Positions 25,607 to 35,911 are shown, counted from the stretch's first letter. The stretch is 64,000 nucleotides of DNA from UPXZ01 sp964634605 (GCA_964634605.1 CAZWLJ010000006.1:38739-102738); one strand, 5' to 3'. Numbers and translations are program-made. The notes: generated from the letters alone by a model not told the origin.

Positions 25607-26791
25607 TTATTTTTTGTTTTTGAATTTTGCAATAGCTGTTTTGTAATTTTCGATTGCTTCTGCGTTTTGTGCTTTTGTAGCCATTTCCAGGGCTTTGTTT
25701 TCCACCTTCAGAGCGTCTTTCTTTTTCCCGCTTTCGAATAAAAGATGTGCATAGGTGTCGGCTATCATGTCTTTTTCAGGAGCTTTCTCCCAGGCTTTCT
25801 TAGCCCATCCGAGTGCACTTGCCAGTGTGTTTTTGTCATTGAATTTTTTGTAATTTTCATAAACCATCCAGGCCATGCTGTTCAGCTCATCTGGATTTTC
25901 GCTTACGTTCAAAATAGGTACTGCAACTTTCCACAGGTTGTTCCATGCTTCCTTGTCGTCCTTTTTCTGAAGAAATTTCGAATACACTTTTGACATATCC
26001 ACTTTCTTTTTGGCTTCGGCGAAAAGTACCGGATCGGTATTTCTCAATGTTTCTTCTTTCGATGGATCCTGGTAATAAGCCATAGCCAGAGTTTTGGTGA
26101 TTTTCTGATCCACTTTGTTCTTGCCTGCAAATCCGGCAATCCGTTCCCTGTTTTCAAGAAAATATCGGAATGATACAGATGAAATATCACTAATGTATTT
26201 GTCAAAAAGTTCCCAGTTTTCTTCCGTGAAAATCTGGCTTTCAGAAAGCGACTGGAAATACTTGTCAACCAGTGCTCCGTTCCCGTTGTCGTAGGGATTT
26301 TGAGCCAGGAATTTTTTCACGGTTGACAGACTCAGGTCACCGTTTTTGATTTTTCGGCTCAGTGCACTGTAGTTGTTTTCATTATCGGCGGCATTCCTGG
26401 CCAGTTCGATAAATTTATCGGCTGGCATGCTTCCCAGACCTTTGTGAACCAGTTCGCCCTCTGCGTTCAGGAAAAGGTATGTGGGGTATGCCCGAACTTC
26501 GTATTTCTTTGCAATTTCCACGTTTGGACCTTTTTCCATGTCCAGTTTCAGGTTTATAAAGTTGGCGTTGAAGAAATCACCTGTTTCTTTAAGTGGGAAA
26601 ATATCGCGTGCCATCACTTTGCATGGCCCGCACCATTCAGCATAAGCATCAATGAAAACTAATTTATTTTCGGCTTTTGCCCTGGTTAATGCGGCATTCA
26701 GGTCATGATTTTCTTCAAAACGGATACCTTGTGCAGAAAGTGAGAATACAGTAATCATGCTCAACAGCATGAATGTCAGTACATTTTTCAT
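25607..26791 (-). CDS. Exported thioredoxin-fold protein with helical C-terminal domain
   Basis: A predicted periplasmic thiol-disulfide protein. The 394-residue product has a signal peptide (about 1-20, ending LSAQ). A thioredoxin domain at about 25-135 carries the redox pair WCGPCK (Cys54, Cys57) and the cis-proline in AYPTYLF. A helical domain of about 230 residues resembles TPR-like repeats (NSMAWMVYENY, ADTYAHLLFESGKKKDAL). This domain order occurs in Bacteroidota envelope proteins. The role could be disulfide reduction or assembly of outer-membrane or cytochrome proteins; the sequence does not say. Fumarase is downstream and the rhamnosidase upstream on the same strand. Confidence 0.85.
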   Translation of the reverse strand: MKNVLTFMLLSMITVFSLSAQGIRFEENHDLNAALTRAKAENKLVFIDAYAEWCGPCKVMARDIFPLKETGDFFNANFINLKLDMEKGPNVEIAKKYEVRAYPTYLFLNAEGELVHKGLGSMPADKFIELARNAADNENNYSALSRKIKNGDLSLSTVKKFLAQNPYDNGNGALVDKYFQSLSESQIFTEENWELFDKYISDISSVSFRYFLENRERIAGFAGKNKVDQKITKTLAMAYYQDPSKEETLRNTDPVLFAEAKKKVDMSKVYSKFLQKKDDKEAWNNLWKVAVPILNVSENPDELNSMAWMVYENYKKFNDKNTLASALGWAKKAWEKAPEKDMIADTYAHLLFESGKKKDALKVENKALEMATKAQNAEAIENYKTAIAKFKNKK

Positions 26792-26879
26792 ATATTTGTT
26801 TTTTTGGAATTAAGATGCAAATTTAGTAAATTTTATCGGCTTATAATTCTGTAAATCGGTTATAAAATTTAAGAAATGG

Positions 26880-29612
26880 TTAATACCGGCCTGTGAATAT
26901 ATAATTACCCGAACCTATTTTAATTTCTGTATATCCGGCAAATTCCGAAATGCTTTTTATTTGTTTTGGTTTTGATCCGGATAGTGTAATTTCTTTCGGT
27001 ATTCGCACTGTAGCCGAAGTGTTCCCCGGGATGGTGATTTTCCATTCAAAACGTCCGCCGTTTTTGTTCCATTCGCTCCGGATATTGCCATACAGGCTAT
27101 TGTATGATGCTTTCACATGACTCAGTTCATGAGGGAAAACGGGTTGCATAAGCAGTCTTTTGAATCCGATGCTTCCCGGTGCATTTTTGATGCCTGCCAG
27201 ATCTTCGTAGTACCAGATGAGCAAATCACCCAGCAACATCACATGATTCCCTGAGTTCATTGCCGGATCGGCAGTATCTCCGTTCCAGAGTTCCCATATT
27301 GTGGTTGCTCCGTTTTTTGCCATATATCCCCAGCTCGGATAGGTTTCGTTGGTGGCTATTCTGTATGCCAAATCAGTTCGTCCGAATTCGGTGAGTCCTC
27401 TCATCAAATGCTGAATGCCTAATACTCCAGTACTTACATGACCGTTGAAATCAATTTCCGTCTTTTTCACAATGTTTTCAAAAACCCGCTTTTCGTACCC
27501 TTCGGGCACCAGTCCGAACCTGAGCGATAGCAGGTTGGCTGTGACAGTGTTGTTGCCATACTGTGCCGTGTTCTTGTCAAAGAATTTATCGTTGTATGCC
27601 TGTTTTATTTTCGAAGCCAGGTTTCTGAAACCTTCAATGTCCTGATTATTTGACGTAAGGGATGCAAATTCCGTCATCATTCCAAGCAGGTTGTAATACA
27701 TCGTTGTGCTTAGTATTGCTCCGTCGGTTTTTCGGGCCGGATCTTTGGAGTGAATGAGTTCCTGTTTTTCAGGAGGCATGCACCAGTCTCCGTAGGTGTC
27801 TTTAGTGATGATGTAATCCTTCATGGATACCTGCCGGATTCGTTCCAGGTATCTTTTCATTGAGTCATAGTGTTTTTTTACCGGTTCGCTGTCGCCGAAC
27901 TGTTTATAAATCATCTGAGCGGCGTAGAAATATGCTGCAGGCCAGGTTACATCGTCGTTGTAGATTGTCCAGTATCTTGGTGATACCACCGAAATGCTTC
28001 CATCAGAACTTTGTGAATCTTCAATATCCTGTGTCCATTTACTGTAGAGCATTGAATTGTCAAAAACGAAAGCCTCTCCAAAACATCCTGTTGCCCTGTC
28101 GCCGAGCCATCCCATCCGCTCATCGCGCTGCGGACAGTCGGTAGGCATGCCTCGGTAATTACCCCTGATACCCCGGAAGGCATTCTGATATATTTGATTG
28201 ATTAATGGATTTGAAGTTTCAAAACTACCTGTAGTTTCCATTTTGTCATAGATGACTTTCCCCTCAAAGTCGGTCAGAGCAGGCTGATAGTCAAGCCCCT
28301 CAATCTCCACGTACCGGAAACCGTGATAAGTAAACGATGGTTCCCATACGAATGCACCATTCGATGCCGGTGTGTAAATATCGGTAACTCCGGCACTCCG
28401 GATGTTGTCCAGGTATAGCGAGTTGTCTTTCCTGACGGTTTCGGAAAATCTCATTTTGACAGGTATGCCTTTTTTGCCTTTCAATTTTACTTTCAGCCAT
28501 CCGACCATATTTTGTCCCATGTCAAGGATGTATTTTTTTTCGGATAGTTTCATGATTTTTACAGGTGTGATGTGGTCTTGTACAGCCAGGTTCGGATTGG
28601 GTTGTGCTGTAAGTACACCACCCGGTTTTTCCATTGTCTCGGCTGCTTGCCAACCTGAATCATCATATTCCGGCATGTTCCAGCCAGATAATTCGAGGCG
28701 GGCATCGTATTCCTCTCCGTCGAACTCGTTATTGGCTACTACCGGACCTTTTGAAGTGACTTTCCAGGTTTGGTCAGAAACCACGATAGCTTTTCCCTGT
28801 CTGGAATTTTCTATTTCAAGCCGGGCAATCAGGCGCGGAAGGCCAAACATCATGGTCTTGTTTTCACGCATCCCGAAGTAGCGTCCGTTTCCAAGCTTTA
28901 CGGCAAGCACGTTTCTTCCTTTTTTCAGCAGGCGTGTTACATCGTAAGTGTTGTAATACACACGTTCCGGATACCATGAAGGTGCAGGAGCGAAAACATC
29001 GCCGGAAATTCGTTTGCCATTGATGTAGGCTTCGTACATTCCCAGTCCCGAAATGTATAATACAGCCCTTTTCGTATCAACGTCAGTTGTAAACGTTTTT
29101 CGCAGATACCTTGCGGCCAGTCTTGTATTTTTCTTGTTGGTTTCTCCCGGATTTGACAGGGAATTCTGGCCTATCCAGTGGCCTGTCCATTCCGATTCGC
29201 TCTGCAAGGCTGTCGACCATTTGTTTGTTCTGCTCCATTTGCTTTTTCCCTGGCTGGTCATTACCTGTACGCGCCAGAAGTATTGCAAACCAGATTTCAA
29301 TGCAGCACCTGTGTAAGGAATGAGATGCGATTCTTCACCTGACACATCACCTGAATCCCAGAGCAGATTTTTCTCCTTCTTCAGTTCTTTTTCGCTGGCA
29401 GCTACCTGAATCCGGTAAGAAGTCTGCACCAGATCAGGCTTCGCGGAGCTTATCTGCCACGAAAAACGGGGTGCCAGTGTGCTCACACCCTCGGGATTGA
29501 TCCGTGATTCTGTTTTTAAAAGGCCGACGACCGGTGTGGAGCTGTAGGATGAAAAAACAAACAATGAAATCAGAAGGAAGATGATGAAAGTAAAATTTCT
29601 TTTTGTGTTCAT
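26880..29612 (-). CDS. Alpha-L-rhamnosidase, glycoside hydrolase family 78
   Basis: Predicted exported hydrolase releasing terminal alpha-L-rhamnose from plant or bacterial glycans. The 910-residue protein has a signal peptide (about 1-25). An N-terminal fibronectin-like/Bac_rhamnosid_N region contains LRKTFT and AVLYISGLGMYEAYING. Next are beta domains with ILDMGQNMVGWLKV, then the (alpha/alpha)6 catalytic domain with the signature DCPQRDERMGWLGD (acidic catalytic and binding residues) and ATTIWELWNGDT, and a C-terminal beta domain. No SusC/SusD pair or other glycosidase is nearby, so it is not part of a recognisable polysaccharide utilisation locus in this window. Confidence 0.93.
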   Translation of the reverse strand: MNTKRNFTFIIFLLISLFVFSSYSSTPVVGLLKTESRINPEGVSTLAPRFSWQISSAKPDLVQTSYRIQVAASEKELKKEKNLLWDSGDVSGEESHLIPYTGAALKSGLQYFWRVQVMTSQGKSKWSRTNKWSTALQSESEWTGHWIGQNSLSNPGETNKKNTRLAARYLRKTFTTDVDTKRAVLYISGLGMYEAYINGKRISGDVFAPAPSWYPERVYYNTYDVTRLLKKGRNVLAVKLGNGRYFGMRENKTMMFGLPRLIARLEIENSRQGKAIVVSDQTWKVTSKGPVVANNEFDGEEYDARLELSGWNMPEYDDSGWQAAETMEKPGGVLTAQPNPNLAVQDHITPVKIMKLSEKKYILDMGQNMVGWLKVKLKGKKGIPVKMRFSETVRKDNSLYLDNIRSAGVTDIYTPASNGAFVWEPSFTYHGFRYVEIEGLDYQPALTDFEGKVIYDKMETTGSFETSNPLINQIYQNAFRGIRGNYRGMPTDCPQRDERMGWLGDRATGCFGEAFVFDNSMLYSKWTQDIEDSQSSDGSISVVSPRYWTIYNDDVTWPAAYFYAAQMIYKQFGDSEPVKKHYDSMKRYLERIRQVSMKDYIITKDTYGDWCMPPEKQELIHSKDPARKTDGAILSTTMYYNLLGMMTEFASLTSNNQDIEGFRNLASKIKQAYNDKFFDKNTAQYGNNTVTANLLSLRFGLVPEGYEKRVFENIVKKTEIDFNGHVSTGVLGIQHLMRGLTEFGRTDLAYRIATNETYPSWGYMAKNGATTIWELWNGDTADPAMNSGNHVMLLGDLLIWYYEDLAGIKNAPGSIGFKRLLMQPVFPHELSHVKASYNSLYGNIRSEWNKNGGRFEWKITIPGNTSATVRIPKEITLSGSKPKQIKSISEFAGYTEIKIGSGNYIFTGRY

Positions 29613-29803
29613 GGTGATGGATTTAGAAGTTTATTCAGGTGCGAATTTACAAAAAACATCCGACAAAAAGCGGATTATTTCTTACATTTACGATCTGAAA
29701 ACTGAACTGACAAAATTCCCTTTTACAGGCAGTCCTCCGATTTATTCGCGAATATTTTTACTGTATAATGAAAGAAAATGAAGAATGTATAATAAAAATT
29801 TTG

Positions 29804-29811
29804 TATCTTTG
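29804..29811 (+). promoter_or_regulatory. Predicted -7 element of the tig promoter
   Basis: TATCTTTG followed by GCACC is a perfect TAnnTTTG about 57 bases before the tig ATG. The upstream -33 region is A-rich with no clear TTG. Confidence 0.5.
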
Positions 29812-29867
29812 CACCCCAATTTATATTACTGACAAAAATTTATTAATGTGCTAATAATTAAAAAGAT

Positions 29868-31229
29868 ATGAATATTTCAAAAAAAGACGTTGACCAGAAT
29901 ACCTCGGTAATCACTATCAGTGTTTCAAAAGATGATTATACCGAAAAGGTTGAGAAATCACTGCGCGACTACCGTAAAAAAGCTAATATGCCCGGTTTCC
30001 GTCCCGGAAACGTTCCGATCGGACTTGTCAGAAAAATGTACGGAAAAGCCGTAAAAGCCGAAGAAATAAATAATTTAGTTTCGGATTCTCTGGTAAATTA
30101 CATTGAAGAAAACGATTTTCAGATTCTGGGACAACCGCTTCCAAGTGAAATTGAAAAATCCGAATACGACTTCGAAACGATGGATGAATTTGATTTTCAT
30201 TTCGATATCGGTCTGGCTCCTCAGTTCGAAGTTAACCTGAGCGATTTGTCCAAAGTACCTTATTATGAAATTTCTGTATCTGACGAAATGATTGATAACC
30301 AGATCAAGTCATATACTTCGCGTTACGGAAAATATGAACAGGTTGATTCGGTGGAAGAAAAAGACATGGTAAAGGGTAACCTGACCGAACTTGAGAACGG
30401 TGAAGTAAAAGCCGGTGGTATCACTGTTGCCGATGCTGTGCTCACACCTGCTTACATGAAAGATGAGGAGCAGAAAAACCTTTTCACCGGTAAATCGAAA
30501 GGTGATATCATAATATTTAATCCCCTTAAAGCTTTTGAAAACGAGACGGAAATCAGTTCGCTTCTGAAAATCAAAAAAGAAGAAGTGAAAGATGTTGCCT
30601 CTGATTTTCAAATCGAAATCAGCGGAATAACACGCTACCAGGAAGGAGAAGTAAACCAGGAACTTTTCAACAAGGTTTACGGCGAAGGAGTAGTAAACTC
30701 AGATGCAGAATTCAAAGAAAAAATTGCAGAAAATATCAGAGAAAGCCTCACAGCCGACAGTGATTATAAGTTCAATATCGACATTCGCGATATCTTTGTA
30801 AGCAAATACAGTGATCTCACGTTCCCCGAAGCATTTCTGAAACGATGGCTGGTGGCAAATAACAAAGAAATGACTCCTGAAAAGGTGGAAGAAGAGTATC
30901 CGGGAATGATTGAGGACCTGATCTGGCATCTGATTAAAGATAAAATTTTGAAAGCAAACGAAATCAAAGTGGATCTCCCCGATGTGGAAGAATACGCTAA
31001 AAAAGTAGCCAAAGCTCAGTTTGCTCAATATGGAATGGTAGGTATGGGCGACGATATACTCGATAATTACGTGAAGGATATGATGAAAAAGGAAGAAACA
31101 GTACGTAATTTCGTAGACCGTGCGGCCGAGGAAAAAATACTTGCTGTAATTCGTCAAAAAGCAGACCTGGATAAAAAACCGATTTCAATAGAAGATTTCA
31201 ATAAACTTTTTGAACCTTCAAACGCATAG
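29868..31229 (+). CDS. tig: Trigger factor
   Basis: A ribosome-associated chaperone that receives nascent chains at the exit tunnel. The 453-residue protein has the N-terminal ribosome-docking motif GFRPGNVP (about residues 43-50) with the following LVRKMYGKAV helix. A central region of about 90 residues stands in the place of the FKBP-type PPIase domain, with only weak FKBP character to my eye (KGDIIIFNPLKAF). A long helical C-terminal chaperone domain follows. It has its own promoter and terminator and precedes clpP and clpX, an order seen across bacteria. Confidence 0.93.
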   Translation: MNISKKDVDQNTSVITISVSKDDYTEKVEKSLRDYRKKANMPGFRPGNVPIGLVRKMYGKAVKAEEINNLVSDSLVNYIEENDFQILGQPLPSEIEKSEYDFETMDEFDFHFDIGLAPQFEVNLSDLSKVPYYEISVSDEMIDNQIKSYTSRYGKYEQVDSVEEKDMVKGNLTELENGEVKAGGITVADAVLTPAYMKDEEQKNLFTGKSKGDIIIFNPLKAFENETEISSLLKIKKEEVKDVASDFQIEISGITRYQEGEVNQELFNKVYGEGVVNSDAEFKEKIAENIRESLTADSDYKFNIDIRDIFVSKYSDLTFPEAFLKRWLVANNKEMTPEKVEEEYPGMIEDLIWHLIKDKILKANEIKVDLPDVEEYAKKVAKAQFAQYGMVGMGDDILDNYVKDMMKKEETVRNFVDRAAEEKILAVIRQKADLDKKPISIEDFNKLFEPSNA

Positions 31230-31259
31230 AACAAGTCAGTATCCTGAATTGCATTCACG

Positions 31260-31289
31260 AAAGCGAAGTCATACCGATTTCGCTTTTTT
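31260..31289 (+). terminator. Intrinsic terminator after tig
   Basis: Stem AAAGCGAA/TTCGCTTT with an 11-base loop, then a T-run, about 30 bases beyond the tig stop. Confidence 0.75.
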
Positions 31290-31363
31290 GATTACGGTTG
31301 AAATCCGTTTACAGGAGAAAACAGGTTATTGGCAGGTATGTACGTAATTCATCAAAAAAAATG

Positions 31364-31371
31364 TATCTTTG
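31364..31371 (+). promoter_or_regulatory. Predicted -7 element of the clpP promoter
   Basis: A TATCTTTG element, matching the TAnnTTTG consensus, stands about 110 bases before the clpP ATG. Together with the tig terminator it suggests that clpP-clpX are transcribed separately from tig. Confidence 0.45.
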
Positions 31372-31483
31372 CTAATTAAGGATAATCCGTTTTTTCCGGA
31401 ATATGACAATTTGGCATATTGGAAAAATTGGCAGGATATTCGCTACTATCATTGATAAAAATATAAAATAACATAATCACATT

Positions 31484-32161
31484 ATGGAAAAAAATAACGA
31501 CTTTAGAAAATATGCAGTTAAGCATCTTGGTATGAGTGGTTTATTGCTCGATCAGTATGCCGGTATCACTGACAATTACATTTCACCATCCATACTTGAA
31601 GAACGCCAGCTTAACGTCACCCAGATGGATGTTTTCTCGCGTTTGATGATGGACAGAATCATTTTTCTGGGTGCTCAGGTAGACGATTATGCAGCCAACG
31701 TCATACAGGCTCAGTTGCTGTACCTTGATTCCTCAGATCCCGGAAAAGATATTTCCATTTACCTGAATACACCCGGAGGATCGGTTTATGCAGGATTGGG
31801 TATTTATGATACAATGCAGTTTATCAGCAGTGATGTGGCAACAATATGTACCGGAATGGCTGCCTCCATGGGAGCAGTACTCCTTGTGGCTGGTGCTCAA
31901 GGCAAACGATCTGCACTGAAACACTCACGGATAATGATTCACCAGCCAAGCGGAGGCGCCCAGGGAGTAGCAGCCGATATGGAAATCAATCTGAGGGAAA
32001 TGCTCAAAATGAAAAAAGAATTGTATCAGATTATTGCCGATCATTCAGGCAGAACTTACGAACAGATAGAAAAAGACTCCGACAGGGATTTCTGGATGAC
32101 TTCACAGGAAGCACTCGAGTACGGAATGATTGACAGAGTATTAATTAAAGAAAAGAAATGA
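31484..32161 (+). CDS. clpP: ATP-dependent Clp protease proteolytic subunit
   Basis: The tetradecameric serine peptidase of the ClpXP and ClpAP machines. The 225-residue protein shows the catalytic serine in GMAASMGAVLL and the histidine in MIHQPSGGAQG. The third triad residue (Asp) lies in the conserved DRDFWMTSQEALEYGMID segment near the C-terminus. Length is slightly above E. coli ClpP, with an N-terminal segment that would include the propeptide. clpX follows after about 70 bases on the same strand. Confidence 0.96.
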   Translation: MEKNNDFRKYAVKHLGMSGLLLDQYAGITDNYISPSILEERQLNVTQMDVFSRLMMDRIIFLGAQVDDYAANVIQAQLLYLDSSDPGKDISIYLNTPGGSVYAGLGIYDTMQFISSDVATICTGMAASMGAVLLVAGAQGKRSALKHSRIMIHQPSGGAQGVAADMEINLREMLKMKKELYQIIADHSGRTYEQIEKDSDRDFWMTSQEALEYGMIDRVLIKEKK

Positions 32162-32230
32162 TTTTGAGTTCCGGGTAGCTGATATCCTGACTCAGAATTC
32201 AGCAACCGGTCACTCATATCAGAAAAAAAT

Positions 32231-33463
32231 ATGGCAAAAAGTACAAAAAAATGCAATTTCTGCGGCAGGCCTGAAACAGAAACCGGTTTTCTCATTTTAG
32301 GTATAGAAGGTGTTCACATCTGTAACGAATGCGCAGTACAGGCTGCAGAAATAGTAAAGGAAGCCCAGTCTAATAAATCGTCAATTCCGAAACTCGAAAA
32401 AGAAAAACTGCCAAAACCAAAAGAAATCAAAACATTTCTGGATCAGTATGTGATAGGACAGGAAGAAGCCAAAAAATTCCTCTCGGTGGCAGTGTACAAT
32501 CACTACAAAAGATTGATGCAGGAAAAACACGAAGATGATGTGGAGATTGAAAAATCAAACATCATCATGGTGGGATACACCGGCACAGGTAAAACACTGC
32601 TCGCAAAAACCATTGCCAAAAAACTTGAAGTCCCTTTTACCATCGTTGACGCTACAGTACTTACCGAAGCAGGATACGTGGGCGAGGATATTGAAAGTAT
32701 TATCACCCGCTTGCTCCAGGTAGCCGACTACAATGTGAAAGTAGCCGAAAGAGGCATCGTTTTCATTGATGAGATTGATAAAATAGCACGTAAAAGCGAT
32801 AACCCGAGCATCACACGCGATGTGAGCGGCGAAGGAGTACAACAGGGACTGCTCAAACTTCTCGAAGGATCAGTCATAAACGTACCACCTCAGGGAGGAC
32901 GCAAGCATCCCGAACAAAAATTCGTCCAGGTAAATACTCAGAATATCCTGTTTATTTGCGGTGGAGCATTTGACGGGATAGAGAAAAAAATCGCGCAGCG
33001 ACTGAATACCCGCGTTGTGGGGTATGGAGCTTCACTCGAAACCGAAAATATTGACCGGAATAACATGTTGCAGTACATTGCACCGCAGGATTTGAAATCA
33101 TACGGACTGATACCGGAAATTATCGGCAGGTTACCTATACTTACTTATCTCGAGCCGCTCGACAGAAATGCCCTGCGACGAATACTCACAGAGCCTAAAA
33201 ATTCCATTATCAAGCAATACATCAAGCTTTTCAGAATGGATCATATTGAACTGGTATTCCAGCCTGAAGTACTCGAATACATCGTTGATAAAGCGATTGA
33301 ATTCAAACTCGGCGCACGCGGACTGCGATCTATCACTGAGACTATCATGATGGATGTCATGTACGAATCGCCATCCGGAAAAACAAATCAGTTTGTTGTA
33401 ACGCTCGAATATGCACATTCAAAAATGGATAAAATGAGTGCTCACAGACTTAAAATAGCATAA
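32231..33463 (+). CDS. clpX: ATP-dependent Clp protease ATP-binding subunit ClpX
   Basis: An AAA+ unfoldase that recognises tagged substrates and feeds ClpP. The 410-residue protein has the N-terminal zinc-binding domain with four cysteines (CNFCGR and HICNEC), Walker A GYTGTGKTLLAKT, the pore loop GYVGEDIE, Walker B VFIDEIDKIA, the RKH loop GGRKHPEQ, and the ClpP-docking IGF-like loop region. Sensor-2 GARGLRSI lies near the C-terminus. It is co-transcribed with clpP and followed by a strong terminator. Confidence 0.97.
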   Translation: MAKSTKKCNFCGRPETETGFLILGIEGVHICNECAVQAAEIVKEAQSNKSSIPKLEKEKLPKPKEIKTFLDQYVIGQEEAKKFLSVAVYNHYKRLMQEKHEDDVEIEKSNIIMVGYTGTGKTLLAKTIAKKLEVPFTIVDATVLTEAGYVGEDIESIITRLLQVADYNVKVAERGIVFIDEIDKIARKSDNPSITRDVSGEGVQQGLLKLLEGSVINVPPQGGRKHPEQKFVQVNTQNILFICGGAFDGIEKKIAQRLNTRVVGYGASLETENIDRNNMLQYIAPQDLKSYGLIPEIIGRLPILTYLEPLDRNALRRILTEPKNSIIKQYIKLFRMDHIELVFQPEVLEYIVDKAIEFKLGARGLRSITETIMMDVMYESPSGKTNQFVVTLEYAHSKMDKMSAHRLKIA

Positions 33464-33504
33464 TCCGGATGTAAATTTTAATAACAGGTGTTACAAAACA
33501 CAAT

Positions 33505-33551
33505 AAATCAGATTGTTGATCTTAAAAAGATTAACAATCTGATTATTTTTT
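33505..33551 (+). terminator. Intrinsic terminator after clpX
   Basis: A long stem of about 18 bp (AATCAGATTGTT extended to TTGATCTT, with the complementary arm at 33527-33544) closes on a short loop and is followed by a run of seven T. Confidence 0.85.
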
Positions 33552-33697
33552 TGAAAAAATACTTGTTTATTTGAAATCTGTTTATAATTTTGTTTTATCC
33601 TAAAACAATTAAAAAATCATCCAATAATTTTTTGTTATTTTTTGCAGATACAAAAAAATGCTGTAATTTCGTTTCCGTTCATTAGTGGAAAATTAAA

Positions 33698-35884
33698 ATG
33701 ACAACTCACTCCGATTTATCGGCACAATTAAAAAAGTATTTTGGCTTCGGAACTTTCAAAGGTAATCAGGAAGCCATTATCCGCAATGTACTTGACGGAA
33801 AGGATACTTTCGTGCTGATGCCCACCGGAGGTGGTAAATCATTGTGTTACCAGTTGCCCGCGCTTCTGCTCGGAGGAACAGCCATTATCATTTCGCCACT
33901 CATAGCACTGATGAAAAACCAGGTGGATGCCATGCGAAATTTCAGTGAGGAAGACGGAATTGCCCATTTTCTGAATTCATCGCTTACACGAACTGCAGTG
34001 GATCTGGTGAAAGAGGATCTTCTGTCGGGCAAAACAAAAATGCTGTATGTAGCTCCCGAGTCGCTTACCAAAGAGGAAAACATCGAATTGCTCCGGCAGG
34101 TTAAGATTTCTTTTTATGCCATCGACGAAGCACACTGTATTTCCGAATGGGGACATGATTTTCGCCCGGAATACCGCCGTATCCGCCCAATTATAAGTGA
34201 GATAGGCACCGCGCCCATCATAGCCCTGACGGCAACTGCCACACCTAAGGTACAGAACGACATTCAGAAAAACCTCACAATGCTCGAGGCGACTGTCTTC
34301 AAATCGTCTTTCAACAGACCGAATCTGTATTACGAAGTAAGGTCGAAAAATAAGGATGTAGAAAAAGAAATCATAAAATACATCCGTTCAAGACCCGGAA
34401 AATCGGGAATCATCTATTGCCTGAGCCGTAAAAAGGTAGAAGAACTTGCCGAAACACTCCGTGTGAACGACATTTCTGCACTACCTTATCACGCCGGGAT
34501 GGATGCTGCCCAGCGCACCATGAATCAGGATAGTTTCCTGATGGAAAAAGTGGAAGTAATAGTGGCTACCATAGCATTCGGGATGGGAATAGACAAACCT
34601 GATGTCAGATACGTCATCCACTATGATATACCCAAAAGTCTCGAAGGATACTATCAGGAAACCGGCAGAGGCGGACGGGACGGAGGTGAAGGAGAATGCA
34701 TTACATTTTATTCATATAAAGACCTGGACAAACTGCGAAAGTTTATGCAGGGGAAACCAATTGCCGAACAGGAAATAGGCAATCAGCTATTACTGGAAAC
34801 TCAGGCTTATGCCGAGTCGTCCGTATGTCGAAGAAAATTATTATTACATTACTTTGGAGAAGAATATCCACACGACAATTGTGGAAGTTGCGATAATTGT
34901 ATGAAACCAAAAAAATTAATTGAAGGTCAGGAATTATTGACATTAGTTCTGGAAACCGTTCAGCAGTTAAAAGAAAAATTCAAAGCTGAACATATCGTTG
35001 ACATCCTTAAAGGCAACGAAACATCGGATATCTCATCGTATCAACACGATGAACTGGAAAACTACGGTGTCGCGTCAGACGAAGAAGATAAACTGCTGCA
35101 TGCTGTAATCAGGCAGGCTATGATTGCCGGTTACATAAGTAAGGATATTGAAACCTACGGAGTGCTCAAACTCACGCCTGCCGGTAAGGATTATCTGAAA
35201 AAACCACAACCGTTCCCCATCGTGAAAGATACAGAATTTGAAGAAGACGATGAAGAAGCGGCCGGAAGAAGTGCCGGTGGCACCAGCGCTGCAGACGATG
35301 TGCTTTTCTCCATTCTGAAAGATTTGCGCAAGAAACTCTCCAAAAAAATGGAAGTTCCTCCGTTTGTGATTTTTCAGGATCCGTCACTCGAAGCAATGGC
35401 CACAACCTATCCCGTTACTATGGACGAACTCCAGAATGTACCCGGAGTAGGAGCAGGAAAAGCAAAACGGTACGGCGAAGAATTCCTGAAAGTTATCAAG
35501 GAACATGTGAAGGAAAACGATATAATTCGCCCCGAAGACCTGAGAGTACGTACGGTAGCCAATAAATCAAAATTAAAAGTGTCTATTATTCAGGCAATTG
35601 ACCGCAAAATAGCCCTTGATGACATTGCTCTTTCAAAAGGGCTCGATATTAATGAAATACTGGAAGAACTTGAAGCTATCGTGTATTCGGGAACGAAAAT
35701 CAATATCAACTATTTCCTCGAGGAAGTAATGGATCCGGATAAGGTTGACGAAATATTTGATTACTTCAACAATGCCGAAACAGATAAATTGAATACAGCA
35801 CTGGATGTACTTGGAGAAGATGATTTTACCGAAACAGAAATTCGGCTCGTACGTATTAAATTCCTGTCGGAAGTAGGCAACTAA
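33698..35884 (+). CDS. recQ: ATP-dependent DNA helicase RecQ
   Basis: A 3'-5' superfamily 2 helicase for recombination and fork repair. The 728-residue protein carries Walker A MPTGGGKSLCYQ, the DEAH box in YAIDEAHCISEWGHDFRPEYR, motif VI QETGRGGRDG, and the RQC zinc cysteines C..NCGSCDNC. An HRDC-like domain is at about 525-605 (FVIFQDPSLEAMA..VPGVGAGKAKRYGEEFL). A further C-terminal segment of about 110 residues extends beyond the E. coli protein and appears usual for Bacteroidota RecQ. It is a single-gene unit between two terminators. Confidence 0.95.
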   Translation: MTTHSDLSAQLKKYFGFGTFKGNQEAIIRNVLDGKDTFVLMPTGGGKSLCYQLPALLLGGTAIIISPLIALMKNQVDAMRNFSEEDGIAHFLNSSLTRTAVDLVKEDLLSGKTKMLYVAPESLTKEENIELLRQVKISFYAIDEAHCISEWGHDFRPEYRRIRPIISEIGTAPIIALTATATPKVQNDIQKNLTMLEATVFKSSFNRPNLYYEVRSKNKDVEKEIIKYIRSRPGKSGIIYCLSRKKVEELAETLRVNDISALPYHAGMDAAQRTMNQDSFLMEKVEVIVATIAFGMGIDKPDVRYVIHYDIPKSLEGYYQETGRGGRDGGEGECITFYSYKDLDKLRKFMQGKPIAEQEIGNQLLLETQAYAESSVCRRKLLLHYFGEEYPHDNCGSCDNCMKPKKLIEGQELLTLVLETVQQLKEKFKAEHIVDILKGNETSDISSYQHDELENYGVASDEEDKLLHAVIRQAMIAGYISKDIETYGVLKLTPAGKDYLKKPQPFPIVKDTEFEEDDEEAAGRSAGGTSAADDVLFSILKDLRKKLSKKMEVPPFVIFQDPSLEAMATTYPVTMDELQNVPGVGAGKAKRYGEEFLKVIKEHVKENDIIRPEDLRVRTVANKSKLKVSIIQAIDRKIALDDIALSKGLDINEILEELEAIVYSGTKININYFLEEVMDPDKVDEIFDYFNNAETDKLNTALDVLGEDDFTETEIRLVRIKFLSEVGN

Positions 35885-35911
35885 CTTATTTTATTCATTG
35901 ACTGATTACAC

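Noticed and set aside
26880..29612. Polysaccharide utilisation locus
   Set aside because: Only a single rhamnosidase is present, with no SusC/SusD pair, sensor-regulator or second carbohydrate-active enzyme in the window.
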